Source: JAVVEW01 sp032251045
Lineage (GTDB): Bacteria; Pseudomonadota; Gammaproteobacteria; Methylococcales; Methylomonadaceae
Length of the DNA: 64,000 bases
Reading direction: 5' to 3'
Assembly: GCA_032251045.1 (NCBI GenBank)
Contig: JAVVEW010000002.1
Coordinates: forward strand, 38,464-102,463
A program made the translations under genes and the position numbers. The notes under the pieces were generated by a model. That model searched no databases and was not told where the DNA came from. It was given only the letters and a program-made list of their open reading frames with translations. Of the stretch, positions 44,526-53,947 are shown in pieces. How positions within the stretch are numbered: the stretch's first letter is position 1; each line of letters starts with the position of its first letter.

Positions 44526-45764
44526 ATGCCCAAGCAGTCTCGTAAACACACGCACGCCGTTAAAGTTGGCCATGTTCAGGTTGGCGGAGGCGCGCCGGTT
44601 GTCGTGCAATCGATGACCAACACCGATACCGCTAACGCCAAGGCCACCGCCCAGCAGATTGCCGAACTGTACCAGGCAGGCTCAGAGCTGGTGCGCATTA
44701 CCGTCAACACCGAGGAAGCGGCCGCCGCCGTCCCGGAGATTCGGGAAATACTTGACAAACAAGGACTTAAAGTTCCATTAGTGGGCGATTTTCATTTCAA
44801 TGGCCACAAACTCCTGGACAAATACAGCGCTTGCGCCCAGGCGCTGGACAAATTCCGCATTAACCCGGGCAATGTAGGCCGCGGCAAAAACCGTGACCCC
44901 CAGTTTGCCCGCATGATTGAACTGGCCATTGATTACGACAAACCGGTGCGCATCGGCGTCAATGGCGGCAGTCTCGATCAAGCCGTGCTGACTCGCCTGC
45001 TGGATGAAAACCGCCAGCGCCCCGAGCCATTACCGCTTGCCGCCGTAACTCGCGAGGCCATCATTGTTTCAGCGCTGGAAAGCGCCCAACACGCACAAGA
45101 CCTTGGCCTTGGCCCTGATAAAATCATCATTTCCTGCAAAATCAGCAATGTGCAGGAACTGATTCAGATTTACGAAGAGCTGTCCAGGCGTTGCGATTAC
45201 GCCTTGCATTTGGGACTGACCGAAGCCGGCATGGGTTCAAAAGGCATGGTCGCCTCCAGCGCCGCACTGTCGGTATTGCTGCAACAAGGCATCGGCGACA
45301 CCATCCGTATTTCTCTGACCCCCGAGCCAGGTGCCTCGCGCACCCAGGAAGTTATTGTCGCCCAGGAACTGCTACAAACCATGGGCTTTCGCTCCTTTAC
45401 GCCTCTGGTAATCGCCTGCCCTGGTTGTGGACGTACCACCAGCGATTACTTCCAGAAACTGGCCCAGGAAATTCAAGCATTTCTACGCACGCAAATGCCC
45501 ATCTGGCGCAGTCAGTATCCGGGCGTGGAAAACATGGAAGTCGCAGTCATGGGCTGCGTGGTCAATGGCCCCGGGGAAAGCAAAAGTGCCAACATCGGCA
45601 TCAGTCTGCCCGGCACCGGCGAATCACCGGTTGCCCCCGTGTATGAAGACGGTATGAAAACCGTCACCTTAAAAGGCGATCATATCGCCGAGGAATTTCA
45701 GGTTCTGGTTGAACGCTATATCGAAAGCCATTACGGCCAAAACGCCATCAAGGCGGCTTCATGA
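44526..45764 (+). CDS. ispG: 4-hydroxy-3-methylbut-2-enyl diphosphate synthase
   Basis: Fe-S enzyme of the MEP isoprenoid pathway making HMBPP. The product is 412 residues. N-terminal barrel: VGGGAPVVVQSMTNTDT and GDFHFNGHKLL; Fe-S ligands in IACPGCGRTTSDYF and the later VMGCVVNGPGES. These are complete and typical of IspG. TATCAT (44484-44489) upstream could be the -10. Overlaps the next gene by 4 nt (ATGA). Confidence 0.97.
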   Translation: MPKQSRKHTHAVKVGHVQVGGGAPVVVQSMTNTDTANAKATAQQIAELYQAGSELVRITVNTEEAAAAVPEIREILDKQGLKVPLVGDFHFNGHKLLDKYSACAQALDKFRINPGNVGRGKNRDPQFARMIELAIDYDKPVRIGVNGGSLDQAVLTRLLDENRQRPEPLPLAAVTREAIIVSALESAQHAQDLGLGPDKIIISCKISNVQELIQIYEELSRRCDYALHLGLTEAGMGSKGMVASSAALSVLLQQGIGDTIRISLTPEPGASRTQEVIVAQELLQTMGFRSFTPLVIACPGCGRTTSDYFQKLAQEIQAFLRTQMPIWRSQYPGVENMEVAVMGCVVNGPGESKSANIGISLPGTGESPVAPVYEDGMKTVTLKGDHIAEEFQVLVERYIESHYGQNAIKAAS

Positions 45765-46207
45765 CCGGCCCGGAAACCTATCCACTTTTAGGCTGGCGCG
45801 AATGGTTGGCGCTACCTGACTTAGATATTAACCCTATTAAAGCCAAAATAGACTCCGGGGCGCGCAGCAGCGCCCTGCATGCCTTCAAGATTCGCGCTTA
45901 CCGTAAAGGTGGGCAGCGCTGGGTGGCGTTCAGCATTCATCCGTACCAAGATGATGACAACACGGTTGTTGAGTGCCATGCGCCGGTCAAAGACCGGCGC
46001 AGAGTTACCGACTCCGGCGGCCATAGCACCATGCGTTATGTCATTGAAACGCGCATCGTGATTGGCGATCATGATTTTACCGGCGAGATGACCCTCACCA
46101 ATCGCGACACCATGAAATTTCGGATGCTACTTGGGCGCACTGCCATGCAGCATCGGTTCTGCATCGATCCTGCCGCATCCTATCTACAAGGCCAGCCCAA
46201 GCCGTAA
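45761..46207 (+). CDS. RimK-associated aspartic-protease-like protein
   Basis: A 148-residue protein of the ATP-dependent zinc protease/RimB family (PF05618): KAKIDSGARSSALHAFKIRA is the retropepsin-like active segment, and FRMLLGRTAM closes the domain. Relatives are commonly paired with RimK ligases that add glutamate tails to proteins. Here no rimK follows; it is coupled instead to ispG. Activity on such tails is inference from family knowledge. Confidence 0.82.
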   Translation: MTGPETYPLLGWREWLALPDLDINPIKAKIDSGARSSALHAFKIRAYRKGGQRWVAFSIHPYQDDDNTVVECHAPVKDRRRVTDSGGHSTMRYVIETRIVIGDHDFTGEMTLTNRDTMKFRMLLGRTAMQHRFCIDPAASYLQGQPKP

Positions 46208-46390
46208 AAAGCCACCGGTTATACCCATTGCCGATCAACTACGGCATCGGGTGTCCGGCAAAGGACGCTGTAAAAGCTTTTATGGCATTCATGCCGGCGA
46301 AGTCTTTGCCGAACTTCCGATGTCTGTTTGGGTGCTACCGATGGGCAGCCTATCAACGTCACGGCACCCATCCCTACCACCTGACTGAAA

Positions 46391-47320
46391 ATGGCATTGA
46401 TAACCCTCACCATGAACCCTGCTTTGGATATTACCGTCAGGCTGGATCAGCTTGGCACCGGTAAATATATCCCCGCCCGGCAAGTCACCACCTACCCTGG
46501 CGGCAAAGGCATTAACGCAGGTAAAGCCTTGGCATCGATGGGCATTCATGCCTTGTGTCTGGGGTTTATTGGGACTGCGCACAACCCATTATGGCAAACA
46601 TTGCGCAGCCCTAAGCTGACTCTGGACTTGTTAGCCATTGACGGCACGACCCGCAGTAACATCACCCTGATCGAAGCAGGCAACATTCGTCACATTGTCA
46701 GCCCGGGGTTTCGCATCAGCGAGAACGACTTTCAAACACTGCTAACCCGCTTGACCGAACAGTCAAGACCTGGAGACTGGTGGCTGTTATCGGGCAGTCT
46801 GCCACCGGGCGCGCCAGAGGACGCTTATGCACACCTGATCACACTGGCGCGGCAGCTAGGCTGTCATACCGCGCTGGACAGTCATGGAACTGCCCTGGCG
46901 CATGGCCTGAATGCAGCGCCAGATTGGCTTAAAATCAATCAACAGGAATTTAGCGCATTACAGGAAGATTCAATGGATGACCAGGTCACCGCCGCACGCA
47001 AACAGCTTAAAGCAAACATGCAAGGCATGGTCATTACCCACGGTGCTCACGGCGCAACTTTAATAAGCCGCGACCGTGTTTGGCGCATAGGCGAAATAGA
47101 ACCCGCCCCTGTGGTGGTCAATACGATGGGTGCAGGCGATGCTTTTCTGGCTGGATTTATCAGCGCCATTGCCACCCAGGCTGCGCCGCAACAGGCGCTC
47201 AAACAAGGCACCGCGTGTGCATTGGCCAACCTGCAAAGCGAAGAACCTGGTCGATTTGACGCCATGGCGTGGCAAGCCGCCACTCAGGCGTTGATGACTG
47301 TCGATGTGGTGTTACTCTAA
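46391..47320 (+). CDS. 1-phosphofructokinase-family sugar kinase
   Basis: A 309-residue PfkB-fold kinase. It starts MALITLTMNPALDITV, as in FruK/LacC/PfkB, with YPGGKGINAGKALASMG and the catalytic anion hole TMGAGDAFLAGF. The minor phosphofructokinase PfkB and FruK are both possible. In a RuMP methylotroph a 6-phosphofructokinase role would be plausible. It lies 183 bp after the protease-like gene; I see no ORF or motif in that gap and no strong ribosome site. Confidence 0.88.
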   Translation: MALITLTMNPALDITVRLDQLGTGKYIPARQVTTYPGGKGINAGKALASMGIHALCLGFIGTAHNPLWQTLRSPKLTLDLLAIDGTTRSNITLIEAGNIRHIVSPGFRISENDFQTLLTRLTEQSRPGDWWLLSGSLPPGAPEDAYAHLITLARQLGCHTALDSHGTALAHGLNAAPDWLKINQQEFSALQEDSMDDQVTAARKQLKANMQGMVITHGAHGATLISRDRVWRIGEIEPAPVVVNTMGAGDAFLAGFISAIATQAAPQQALKQGTACALANLQSEEPGRFDAMAWQAATQALMTVDVVLL

Positions 47321-47364
47321 AGCGTATTCAAAACGTACCCGGCAAACCAAAACCATCAACATCG

Positions 47365-48060
47365 CTAATGCAGATTTTGCTGGCGCATCTGATTTTTCCA
47401 TTCCCGGTGTTTAATCATGATGGCTAAAACCTCATCCGGGTCATCGGTCAGGGTCAGATAATTCAAATCCGTTGCCGAAATGGTTTGGTAACTCAGCAGC
47501 GTTTGTTTAATCCAGGCCAAAAGCCCTGACCAGAAATCGGTACCGAATAATACCAAGGGCATGGGGTAGATTTTGTGGGTTTGCATCAAAGTCAGTGATT
47601 CGAACAGCTCATCTAAGGTGCCGAAGCCGCCGGGCATGCACACATAACCCATGGAATGGCGCACGAACATCACTTTGCGCACGAAAAAATAGCGAAAATA
47701 AAGGGAAATATCCTGATAATCGTTAGCGCGTTGTTCATGGGGCAGCTCAATGTTCAACCCTACGGAAGACGACTTTTGTACTTTCGCGCCTTTATTGGCC
47801 GCTTCCATGATGCCCGGGCCACCGCCGCTGATAATTGGAAAGCCATTTTTAGCCAAGGCCTCGGCGATTTGCACGGCTTTTTCATAGTAAACGTGTTCAG
47901 GGTTAAGCCGGGCCGAACCAAAAATGGAAATCGCATCATCAATATGACTCAAGCGATCGAAACCTTCGGTGAATTCGCTGATGATGCGAAAAATCCGCCA
48001 GGATTGATCACCTTTGACATCATCGATCAGACTGTAGCCATCATGCTTGTGCTGCGTCAT
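47365..48060 (-). CDS. LOG-family protein
   Basis: A 231-residue Rossmann-fold protein of the lysine-decarboxylase-like LOG group: SGGGPGIMEAANKGA and the signature PGGFGTLDELFE. Proven members are nucleoside-monophosphate phosphoribohydrolases (cytokinin-type or YgdH-like). The N-terminal extension (IDDVKGDQSWRIFRIISEF) is that of the longer bacterial subgroup. The start overlaps the cytochrome gene by 4 nt. Confidence 0.92.
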   Translation of the reverse strand: MTQHKHDGYSLIDDVKGDQSWRIFRIISEFTEGFDRLSHIDDAISIFGSARLNPEHVYYEKAVQIAEALAKNGFPIISGGGPGIMEAANKGAKVQKSSSVGLNIELPHEQRANDYQDISLYFRYFFVRKVMFVRHSMGYVCMPGGFGTLDELFESLTLMQTHKIYPMPLVLFGTDFWSGLLAWIKQTLLSYQTISATDLNYLTLTDDPDEVLAIMIKHREWKNQMRQQNLH

Positions 48061-48356
48061 TTACGGGCGCTGTGTTCAAGAACGTAAGCACTCAGATTAT
48101 CCATGGCTTTACCTTTGATATTGGGAAATTTAGGCATCATGATGGTGCCGCGATTGACTTTCAGAGCGACATACTTAGGATGCATCAGTTTTTCATCGAT
48201 CACGAAGTAATTGCCGGTTTTGGAGTCGGCAGGATGACATTCCATACACGCCTGGTGGTAGATGTCTTCGCCACTGGCGTTGGCCGGTGGTGTGTACTCT
48301 TTCGTACAGCCACTGAGTAAAACGAGAATCGGTATTAACGGTATGAGTCTAATCAT
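48057..48356 (-). CDS. Monohaem cytochrome c lipoprotein
   Basis: A 99-residue exported protein. Lipobox LLSGC puts the lipid on C17; one haem site CMECH (37-41) follows, and GTIMMPKFP supplies a plausible Met axial ligand. It resembles small class I cytochromes that serve terminal oxidases or dehydrogenases. The gene overlaps pyrC' by 8 nt and the LOG gene by 4 nt, an odd place for a cytochrome; polar co-expression with pyrimidine genes is probably incidental. Confidence 0.88.
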   Translation of the reverse strand: MIRLIPLIPILVLLSGCTKEYTPPANASGEDIYHQACMECHPADSKTGNYFVIDEKLMHPKYVALKVNRGTIMMPKFPNIKGKAMDNLSAYVLEHSARK

Positions 48357-49644
48357 GATGCACCTGGTGTAAAGAATGAATCAGCCGACCTTGTTGCAAG
48401 GTGTGGATCACACGCCCCTTAAATGATGTATGCCAGAATGGCGTGTTACGGCCTTGGCTGAGCCAGGTCTGGGCATCGACACGCCAGCTTAATGTCGGGT
48501 CGATAACGCACACATCAGCGCAACCGTCGACCTGCAAACGCCCCATGCTCAGGCTCAGAATACGCGCCGGATTGCAAGTTACCGCAGCCAAAGCCCGGGT
48601 TAAGCTTAACACATTCTCATCAACCAGCCTCAGCAGCAGCGGCACCAGGGTTTCCAGGGCGGCGATACCGGGTTCGGTTTCCGGGAACGCGCCCAGCTTG
48701 GCATCCAGATCATGGGGCTGGTGGTCTGAACAGATGGCATCGACCGTGCCCATGGCCAGCGCCTGACGCAGACCATCGCGATCATCCGGGCCGCGGAATG
48801 GCGGCAGCACATGATAATTACTGGCAAATGACGGCATATCATGTTCGGTCAGAAACAATTGATGAACGGCGACATCGGCGCTGATAGGCAGCTTTTCCGC
48901 ACGCGCCCGGGCGATCAAATCAATGGCGCGGCGGCAACTGAGCTGGCCGAAATGTACGCGACAGCCGGTGGCCCGAACCAACTCCAGACATTGACTGACG
49001 GCAATGGTTTCAGCGCATTCGGGAATGCCTGGGAGACCGTAACGAGTGGCTACCGCACCTTCATGGGCGCAGCCACGACCCACCAGACTATGCTCCCTAG
49101 GATGATATACCACCAGCAAATGATGCGTGGCGGCGTATTCCATGGCACGGCGTTGCACGGCCAGGCTTTTGAACGGAAATTGGGCGTTACCGGTGGCGAT
49201 GCACCCGGCCTTGGCCAAGGCGTGCAAACTGCTCAGTTCCTCGCCGGCCAGACCTCGGGTCAGCGCCGCCATCGGGTAAATGCCATAGTAACCGGATTTA
49301 ACCGCTAAATCGTCAATCAACTCGGCCACCGCAGGCGTATCCAGGCAAGGCCGGGTGTCCGGCTGTGCCAACATGCCGGTGACGCCGGCATGAGCAGCAG
49401 CGCGGGTTTCCGAACCTATGCTGGCTTTATGACTTTGCCCAGGTTCACGCAGCCGCACCGATAAATCGATCAAGCCCGGACACACAATACATTGCCGGGC
49501 ATTGATAATCTGGTCGGGCTGAAACGCGTCCGGCAACTGCCCTAACCCAATGATTTTGCCATCGGCAATGGCCAGGTCGCCAACTTGATCAAGTCCTGTG
49601 GCCGGGTCGATCAGTCGGCCTTGCTGGATAAGAATACGCCGCAT
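48349..49644 (-). CDS. pyrC': Non-catalytic dihydroorotase-like subunit
   Basis: A 431-residue dihydroorotase homologue paired with PyrB. The metal-binding HxH of active enzymes is replaced: GLIDLSVRLREPGQ has S and R where DLHVHLREPG is expected, so zinc cannot bind normally. In Pseudomonas such a PyrC' only holds the PyrB dodecamer together. Start is ATG at 49644, overlapping the pyrB stop (TGATG). An active pyrC must be elsewhere. Gene order pyrR-pyrB-pyrC' is the Pseudomonas arrangement. Confidence 0.92.
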   Translation of the reverse strand: MRRILIQQGRLIDPATGLDQVGDLAIADGKIIGLGQLPDAFQPDQIINARQCIVCPGLIDLSVRLREPGQSHKASIGSETRAAAHAGVTGMLAQPDTRPCLDTPAVAELIDDLAVKSGYYGIYPMAALTRGLAGEELSSLHALAKAGCIATGNAQFPFKSLAVQRRAMEYAATHHLLVVYHPREHSLVGRGCAHEGAVATRYGLPGIPECAETIAVSQCLELVRATGCRVHFGQLSCRRAIDLIARARAEKLPISADVAVHQLFLTEHDMPSFASNYHVLPPFRGPDDRDGLRQALAMGTVDAICSDHQPHDLDAKLGAFPETEPGIAALETLVPLLLRLVDENVLSLTRALAAVTCNPARILSLSMGRLQVDGCADVCVIDPTLSWRVDAQTWLSQGRNTPFWHTSFKGRVIHTLQQGRLIHSLHQVHHD

Positions 49645-50606
49645 CAATTTACTCCCGAGGCCATGGCCATGGATAAAATCGCCATACGCACCGCCAATCC
49701 GTTACTGACTTGCTTGAGAATCACCGATTGCGGACCGTCGGCGACCTGGGTATCAATTTCCACGCCCCGGTTGATAGGGCCTGGATGCATCACCAGAGCA
49801 TCCGGTTTGGCATAGCGCAGTTTGGCTTGAGTCAGACCGTAACATTGAAAATATTCGCGCTCACTGGGCAACAGCGCGGCGCTCATGCGTTCTTTCTGCA
49901 GGCGCAACATAATCACCACATCCACATCATCCAGACCTTGCAGCATGTCGTGAAAAACACGCACACCCAAACTTTCCACTTGCGCCGGCAATAAGGTTTT
50001 CGGTGCGATCACCCGGACTTCAGCCGCACCCAGGGTGTTTAAGGCCTGAATTTGTGAACGCGCCACCCGAGAATGCAGAATATCGCCAACAATGGCCACT
50101 TTCAGTGCGGCAAAGTCCGGCTTGTATTGCCGGATGGTCAGCATGTCCAGCATCGCCTGGGTTGGATGGCTATGTTGGCCATCGCCAGCGTTGATCACGC
50201 TGATATGGGGTGCGCAATGTTGGGCGATAAAATGCGCTGCGCCACTGACCGAATGCCGAACCACAAACATATCCACCGACATGGCTTCCAGATTGCGGAT
50301 GGTATCCAACAGGCTTTCACCTTTGGCGGTGGCGGAGGTGGCGATATTGATATTGATGACATCCGCAGATAAGCGCATTGCCGCCAGCTCAAAGGTGGTG
50401 CGGGTACGCGTACTGGTTTCAAAAAACAAATTGATAATGGTGCGGCCACGCAATATCGGCACTTTTTTGACCGAGCGTCCGGGTAGCTCAGCAAACGATT
50501 CGGCGGTATCGAGAATCTCCACCAACAGTTCGCGGCTTAAGCCTTCCAGGGTTAAAAAGTGTTTGAGTTTACCGGTTTCGGTGAGCTGGTCAGGCTTGGC
50601 GGTCAT
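49644..50606 (-). CDS. pyrB: Aspartate carbamoyltransferase catalytic chain
   Basis: Makes carbamoyl-aspartate, the committed pyrimidine step. The product is 320 residues. Carbamoyl phosphate loop FFETSTRTRTTFELA, the middle VINAGDGQHSHPTQAMLD and the C-terminal HPGPINRGVEID are complete. No regulatory pyrI is nearby; the partner is PyrC'. The start overlaps pyrR by 17 nt, so translation is coupled. Confidence 0.97.
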   Translation of the reverse strand: MTAKPDQLTETGKLKHFLTLEGLSRELLVEILDTAESFAELPGRSVKKVPILRGRTIINLFFETSTRTRTTFELAAMRLSADVININIATSATAKGESLLDTIRNLEAMSVDMFVVRHSVSGAAHFIAQHCAPHISVINAGDGQHSHPTQAMLDMLTIRQYKPDFAALKVAIVGDILHSRVARSQIQALNTLGAAEVRVIAPKTLLPAQVESLGVRVFHDMLQGLDDVDVVIMLRLQKERMSAALLPSEREYFQCYGLTQAKLRYAKPDALVMHPGPINRGVEIDTQVADGPQSVILKQVSNGLAVRMAILSMAMASGVN

Positions 50607-51111
50607 AATCGACAGTTTGCAAAGTCAAGGACAAAGGTGCTGGCCCTAAAAGCTTGATGCGTTGATGCTGTTCCAGCGCCACTTTGGCACCATAGCAATC
50701 GGCGACAATGGGAATTTGCCGACCATTGCGTTCAACCAATACCGCCAGCAACACCTGCCGGGGGCGGCCATAATCAAAAATTTCATTCAGCGCAGCGCGT
50801 ATGGTGCGTCCCGTATAAAGCACATCATCGACCAGAATGACATCCTGGCCTTCAATATCCACCGGCAGTTCGCTGGGCTTGACATTGGGGTGTACGCCGA
50901 TTTCAGAGAAATCGTCACGATAAAAGGTGATGTCGAGCATCCCTAACGGCTGGCTGAGACCTAAGGCCTGATGACAATGTTCGGCCACCCAAACGCCGCC
51001 GGTGCGAATGCCGATCATGACCGGATTATAAAGCGCACGCACGGTAATGGCCTCGGCCAAGGATTGGGTTAACTGGTCGAGGCAGGTATCGAGTTCAGGG
51101 GGTAAGGACAT
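50590..51111 (-). CDS. pyrR: PyrR uracil phosphoribosyltransferase/regulator
   Basis: A 173-residue PRTase-fold protein with DVILVDDVLYTGRTIRAALN and IGIRTGGVWVAEH. In Firmicutes PyrR binds pyr mRNA; in Pseudomonas-type clusters it acts on pyrB expression. No binding loop or attenuator is evident upstream, since ruvX ends 2 nt before. The gene order yqgE-ruvX-pyrR-pyrB-pyrC' matches Pseudomonas. Confidence 0.93.
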   Translation of the reverse strand: MSLPPELDTCLDQLTQSLAEAITVRALYNPVMIGIRTGGVWVAEHCHQALGLSQPLGMLDITFYRDDFSEIGVHPNVKPSELPVDIEGQDVILVDDVLYTGRTIRAALNEIFDYGRPRQVLLAVLVERNGRQIPIVADCYGAKVALEQHQRIKLLGPAPLSLTLQTVDYDRQA

Positions 51112-51113
51112 GG

Positions 51114-51533
51114 TTAATGCTCCGCGAGCCAGGATTCTAAAATGCGTTGCGCGGCCAGAGCGTCTTGTACGGCCATCAGTTTGCGGGCCGAGACGTTGAC
51201 GTCATCGAACAACAGTTGTTTTGCTTCAAAAGTGGATAAGGTTTCGTCGTGTTGATAAACCGGCAATTGATAGCGACCATTTAATTGCCGACAGAATTTA
51301 CGGATACGCGGCGTGACCTCATTGTCCTGGCCATAGCGGTCCAGACACAGGCCAACCACCAGTGCATTAGGTTGCCATTCCTTAATCAGTTTTTCGATGC
51401 CCAGCCAATCAGGCGCCTGACGTTTGGCCGGCAAGACAGTCAACGCGCTGGCCGTACCGGTCACGGTTTGGCCGACCGCCACGCCGATGCGTTTGACGCC
51501 AAAATCAAAGCCGAGCAAAGTCTCGTCAGCCAT
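51114..51533 (-). CDS. ruvX: Pre-16S rRNA nuclease RuvX/YqgF
   Basis: A 139-residue RNase H-fold protein. GFDFGVKRIGVAVG supplies the first acidic residue, VVGLCLDRYG is the strand after it, and DETLSTFEAKQLL the next. YqgF matures the 5' end of 16S rRNA. It overlaps yqgE by 8 nt. Typical length and motifs; only the loop LCLDRYGQDNE differs from the common LPLNMDG form. Confidence 0.93.
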   Translation of the reverse strand: MADETLLGFDFGVKRIGVAVGQTVTGTASALTVLPAKRQAPDWLGIEKLIKEWQPNALVVGLCLDRYGQDNEVTPRIRKFCRQLNGRYQLPVYQHDETLSTFEAKQLLFDDVNVSARKLMAVQDALAAQRILESWLAEH

Positions 51534-52107
51534 GACCTGCGGGCGCGGTCAAACGTTTAATGTCAATACCCAGGTTTTTGGCGGCATCCTGCCAGCGTTG
51601 GTTGACGGGTGTTTTAAACAGAATTTCCTGGCCTGATGGGATGTTTAACCAGGCATTTTCGGTGATTTCTTTTTCCAGCTGACCTTCGCCCCAACCGGCA
51701 TAGCCTAAGGCAATCAGAAAATGTTGCGGCCCCTCGCCTTTAGCAATGGCTTCGAGAATATCGCGCGATGTGGTCAAGGCAATTTGGTCAGAAATAATCA
51801 ACGTGGATAACCATTGACCGGCAGGGTTGTGCAGAACAAAACCGCGTTCAGGCTGCACCGGGCCACCATGAAAAATGGGCGTTTTTTCGATACCCGGCAA
51901 CTCTGGGGCAATATCCATTTGTTTCAGAATATCGCCTAGTGTCATGTCGGTTTGTCGGTTGACGACAATACCTAAGGCGCCATCGGCGTTGTGCTGACAT
52001 AAATAGGTAACGGTATGAAAAAAACTGGGGTCGCTCAGGCCCGGCATGGCAATCAACAGTTGATCGCTTAAATAGCCCGACTGATGCTCAATGATGCGAG
52101 ATGCCAT
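51526..52107 (-). CDS. yqgE: YqgE/AlgH-family protein
   Basis: A 193-residue DUF179 protein: YLSDQLLIAMPGLSDPSFFHTVTYL and ALGIVVNRQTDMTLGDIL, then FHGGPVQPERGFVLH. The fold is known, the function is not. Its link with ruvX is conserved across gammaproteobacteria. It starts 23 nt after the tonB-like gene, on the same strand. Confidence 0.94.
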   Translation of the reverse strand: MASRIIEHQSGYLSDQLLIAMPGLSDPSFFHTVTYLCQHNADGALGIVVNRQTDMTLGDILKQMDIAPELPGIEKTPIFHGGPVQPERGFVLHNPAGQWLSTLIISDQIALTTSRDILEAIAKGEGPQHFLIALGYAGWGEGQLEKEITENAWLNIPSGQEILFKTPVNQRWQDAAKNLGIDIKRLTAPAGHG

Positions 52108-52130
52108 AATCGTTGATTCCTTAAAAGTCG

Positions 52131-52991
52131 TTAATCCGCGTTAAGTCCCGATTCATCAGAAAATTTCCACACTCGGGTAATGATCAGAACATCGAGTTCG
52201 TCTAATAATTCTGGTGGTAATGGCGCGAATGGTGCGCACATACGCACAATTTTTTCAGCGGCTTTATCCAGTCCCGGAATACCTGAAGATTGTTTAATGC
52301 GAATATTGTATAAACTGCCATCCGCCTTGATGCCGACTTCCATGGTCAGTTTACCCTTAAAGCCTTTACTGCGGGCGATTTCCGGATAATTCAAGTTACC
52401 GGTACGCTCAACTTTATTTTCCCAGTCTTTTTCATACTGGGAAGCCAGATAGTGATGCGCACTCACCGAGCGAACATGTTTTATTTTGCTTAAATCCGCA
52501 CTCAGTTGCTGGTTGCGAATTTTCGTGCCTAGTTCATGAACCTGCTGCGCCAGTGCCAGGGGTGAAAGATGGCTGGGCGAACGCTCAACCTTAGGCGCGG
52601 TTTCGACAACTTCCTGCGCTGGCGCAGGTGTGTTCTCGGTGGCCGTTTTATGCTGGACAATAATTTTAGGCGCAGGTTTAGGTTTTTGTTTTTCAACCTG
52701 TGGCTTGGCGTGGGTGGAAGGTTCAGGTCGCCCGCTGACCGCCTTTTGCTCTGGCTTAGGCTTTTGCTGCGTCGGGCCGCCACCGAGTTGATTTGCCTGA
52801 GCCAGAAATTGGGCTTTTTTGGGCGCGGTTTTAACAGGACTGTCCGCCAGCGTAATTTCCAGCGGCCGGGTGCTTTTAACCGCTGGCGTTTGCGTAAAAC
52901 CCACACCTAAGATGACCACAGCATGCACGATGGCTGCGGCTATAAAGCTAACCAACAAGCTATCGTGACTGGATGTGGCAACGTTCATCAT
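52131..52991 (-). CDS. TonB-like energy transducer
   Basis: A 286-residue protein with one N-terminal helix (SFIAAAIVHAVVILGVGFTQ), a Pro/Lys-rich periplasmic linker with many K-P repeats (about 65-125), a helix and a C-terminal TonB fold (NYPEIARSKGFKGKLTMEVG). Such proteins couple proton-motive force to outer-membrane transport. ATG at 52991 overlaps the gshB stop (ATGA). exbB and exbD are not adjacent. The gshB-tonB-yqgE order is common in Pseudomonas and relatives. Confidence 0.88.
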   Translation of the reverse strand: MMNVATSSHDSLLVSFIAAAIVHAVVILGVGFTQTPAVKSTRPLEITLADSPVKTAPKKAQFLAQANQLGGGPTQQKPKPEQKAVSGRPEPSTHAKPQVEKQKPKPAPKIIVQHKTATENTPAPAQEVVETAPKVERSPSHLSPLALAQQVHELGTKIRNQQLSADLSKIKHVRSVSAHHYLASQYEKDWENKVERTGNLNYPEIARSKGFKGKLTMEVGIKADGSLYNIRIKQSSGIPGLDKAAEKIVRMCAPFAPLPPELLDELDVLIITRVWKFSDESGLNAD

Positions 52992-53935
52992 GACCAATGC
53001 ATTTCAATCCGGGCAAAAAAACGGTCGGTAATTGAATAATCATAAGCACGCTCCAACTCCTGCACACACGTCGGACTGGTCACATTGATTTCAGTCAGAT
53101 AGTCGCCAATGATATCCAGGCCAACGAAGCATAAACCCTGGTCACGCAACACAGGTCCAAGCTGTTCGGCAATCTGCCGATCCCGTGTAGTCAGCGGACG
53201 CGCCTCAGCGCGCCCGCCAGCCGCCAAATTGCCGCGTGACTCGCCATCTGCCGGGATACGCGCCAACGCATACGGCATCGGTTCACCATAAACCACCAAC
53301 ACACGCTTGTCGCCATGAACAATTTCCGGTAGATATTTTTGTGCCATCACCGTGCGGCGACCGTGTTGCGTCATGGTTTCCAGAATCACATTCGTGTTGG
53401 TATCGCCGAGACGAATGTGAAAAATTGAGGCACCACCCATGCCATCGAGTGGCTTGACGATGATGCTTTGGAAGGTTTCCAAAAACGCCCGAAGACGAAT
53501 CATATCGCAGGTCACCAGTGTCGGCGGAGTAAACTCACTGAACCAGGCGGTGAACAATTTTTCGTTAGCCGAGCGCACCGCTTTAGGATCATTGATCACC
53601 CAGGCGCCGTGACTTTGCGCACGCTCCAATAGATAAGTGAGATACAGGTATTCCTGATCGAAAGGCGGGTCCTTGCGCAACAAAATCACATCCAGCTCAT
53701 CGAGCGCAAACACCTCCTTGCTTAACAGCGAATACCATTGCTGGATGTTACGATTGACCGAGGCATACTGAGCTCTGGCATATACCCGACCATCCAGCAT
53801 ATAGATATCGCTAGGTTCAATGTAAACCAGGCGCATACCGCGTTCCTGGGCAGCCAACATCAGCGCATAGCTGGTATCTTTTGCCGTATTGACCCGGTCA
53901 ATCGGATCCATAACAACGCCAATTCTTCGAGTCAT
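52988..53935 (-). CDS. gshB: Glutathione synthetase
   Basis: ATP-grasp enzyme adding glycine to gamma-glutamylcysteine. The product is 315 residues. The glycine-rich loop PLDGMGGASIFHI and C-terminal metal site FVGLDIIGDYLTEINVTSP are intact, and RIGVVMDPIDRVNTAKDTSY is the usual N-terminus. Glutathione feeds formaldehyde oxidation or stress defence in many methylotrophs. It starts 12 nt beyond darP on the same strand. Confidence 0.96.
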   Translation of the reverse strand: MTRRIGVVMDPIDRVNTAKDTSYALMLAAQERGMRLVYIEPSDIYMLDGRVYARAQYASVNRNIQQWYSLLSKEVFALDELDVILLRKDPPFDQEYLYLTYLLERAQSHGAWVINDPKAVRSANEKLFTAWFSEFTPPTLVTCDMIRLRAFLETFQSIIVKPLDGMGGASIFHIRLGDTNTNVILETMTQHGRRTVMAQKYLPEIVHGDKRVLVVYGEPMPYALARIPADGESRGNLAAGGRAEARPLTTRDRQIAEQLGPVLRDQGLCFVGLDIIGDYLTEINVTSPTCVQELERAYDYSITDRFFARIEMHWS

Positions 53936-53947
53936 TAGGGCTATTCC

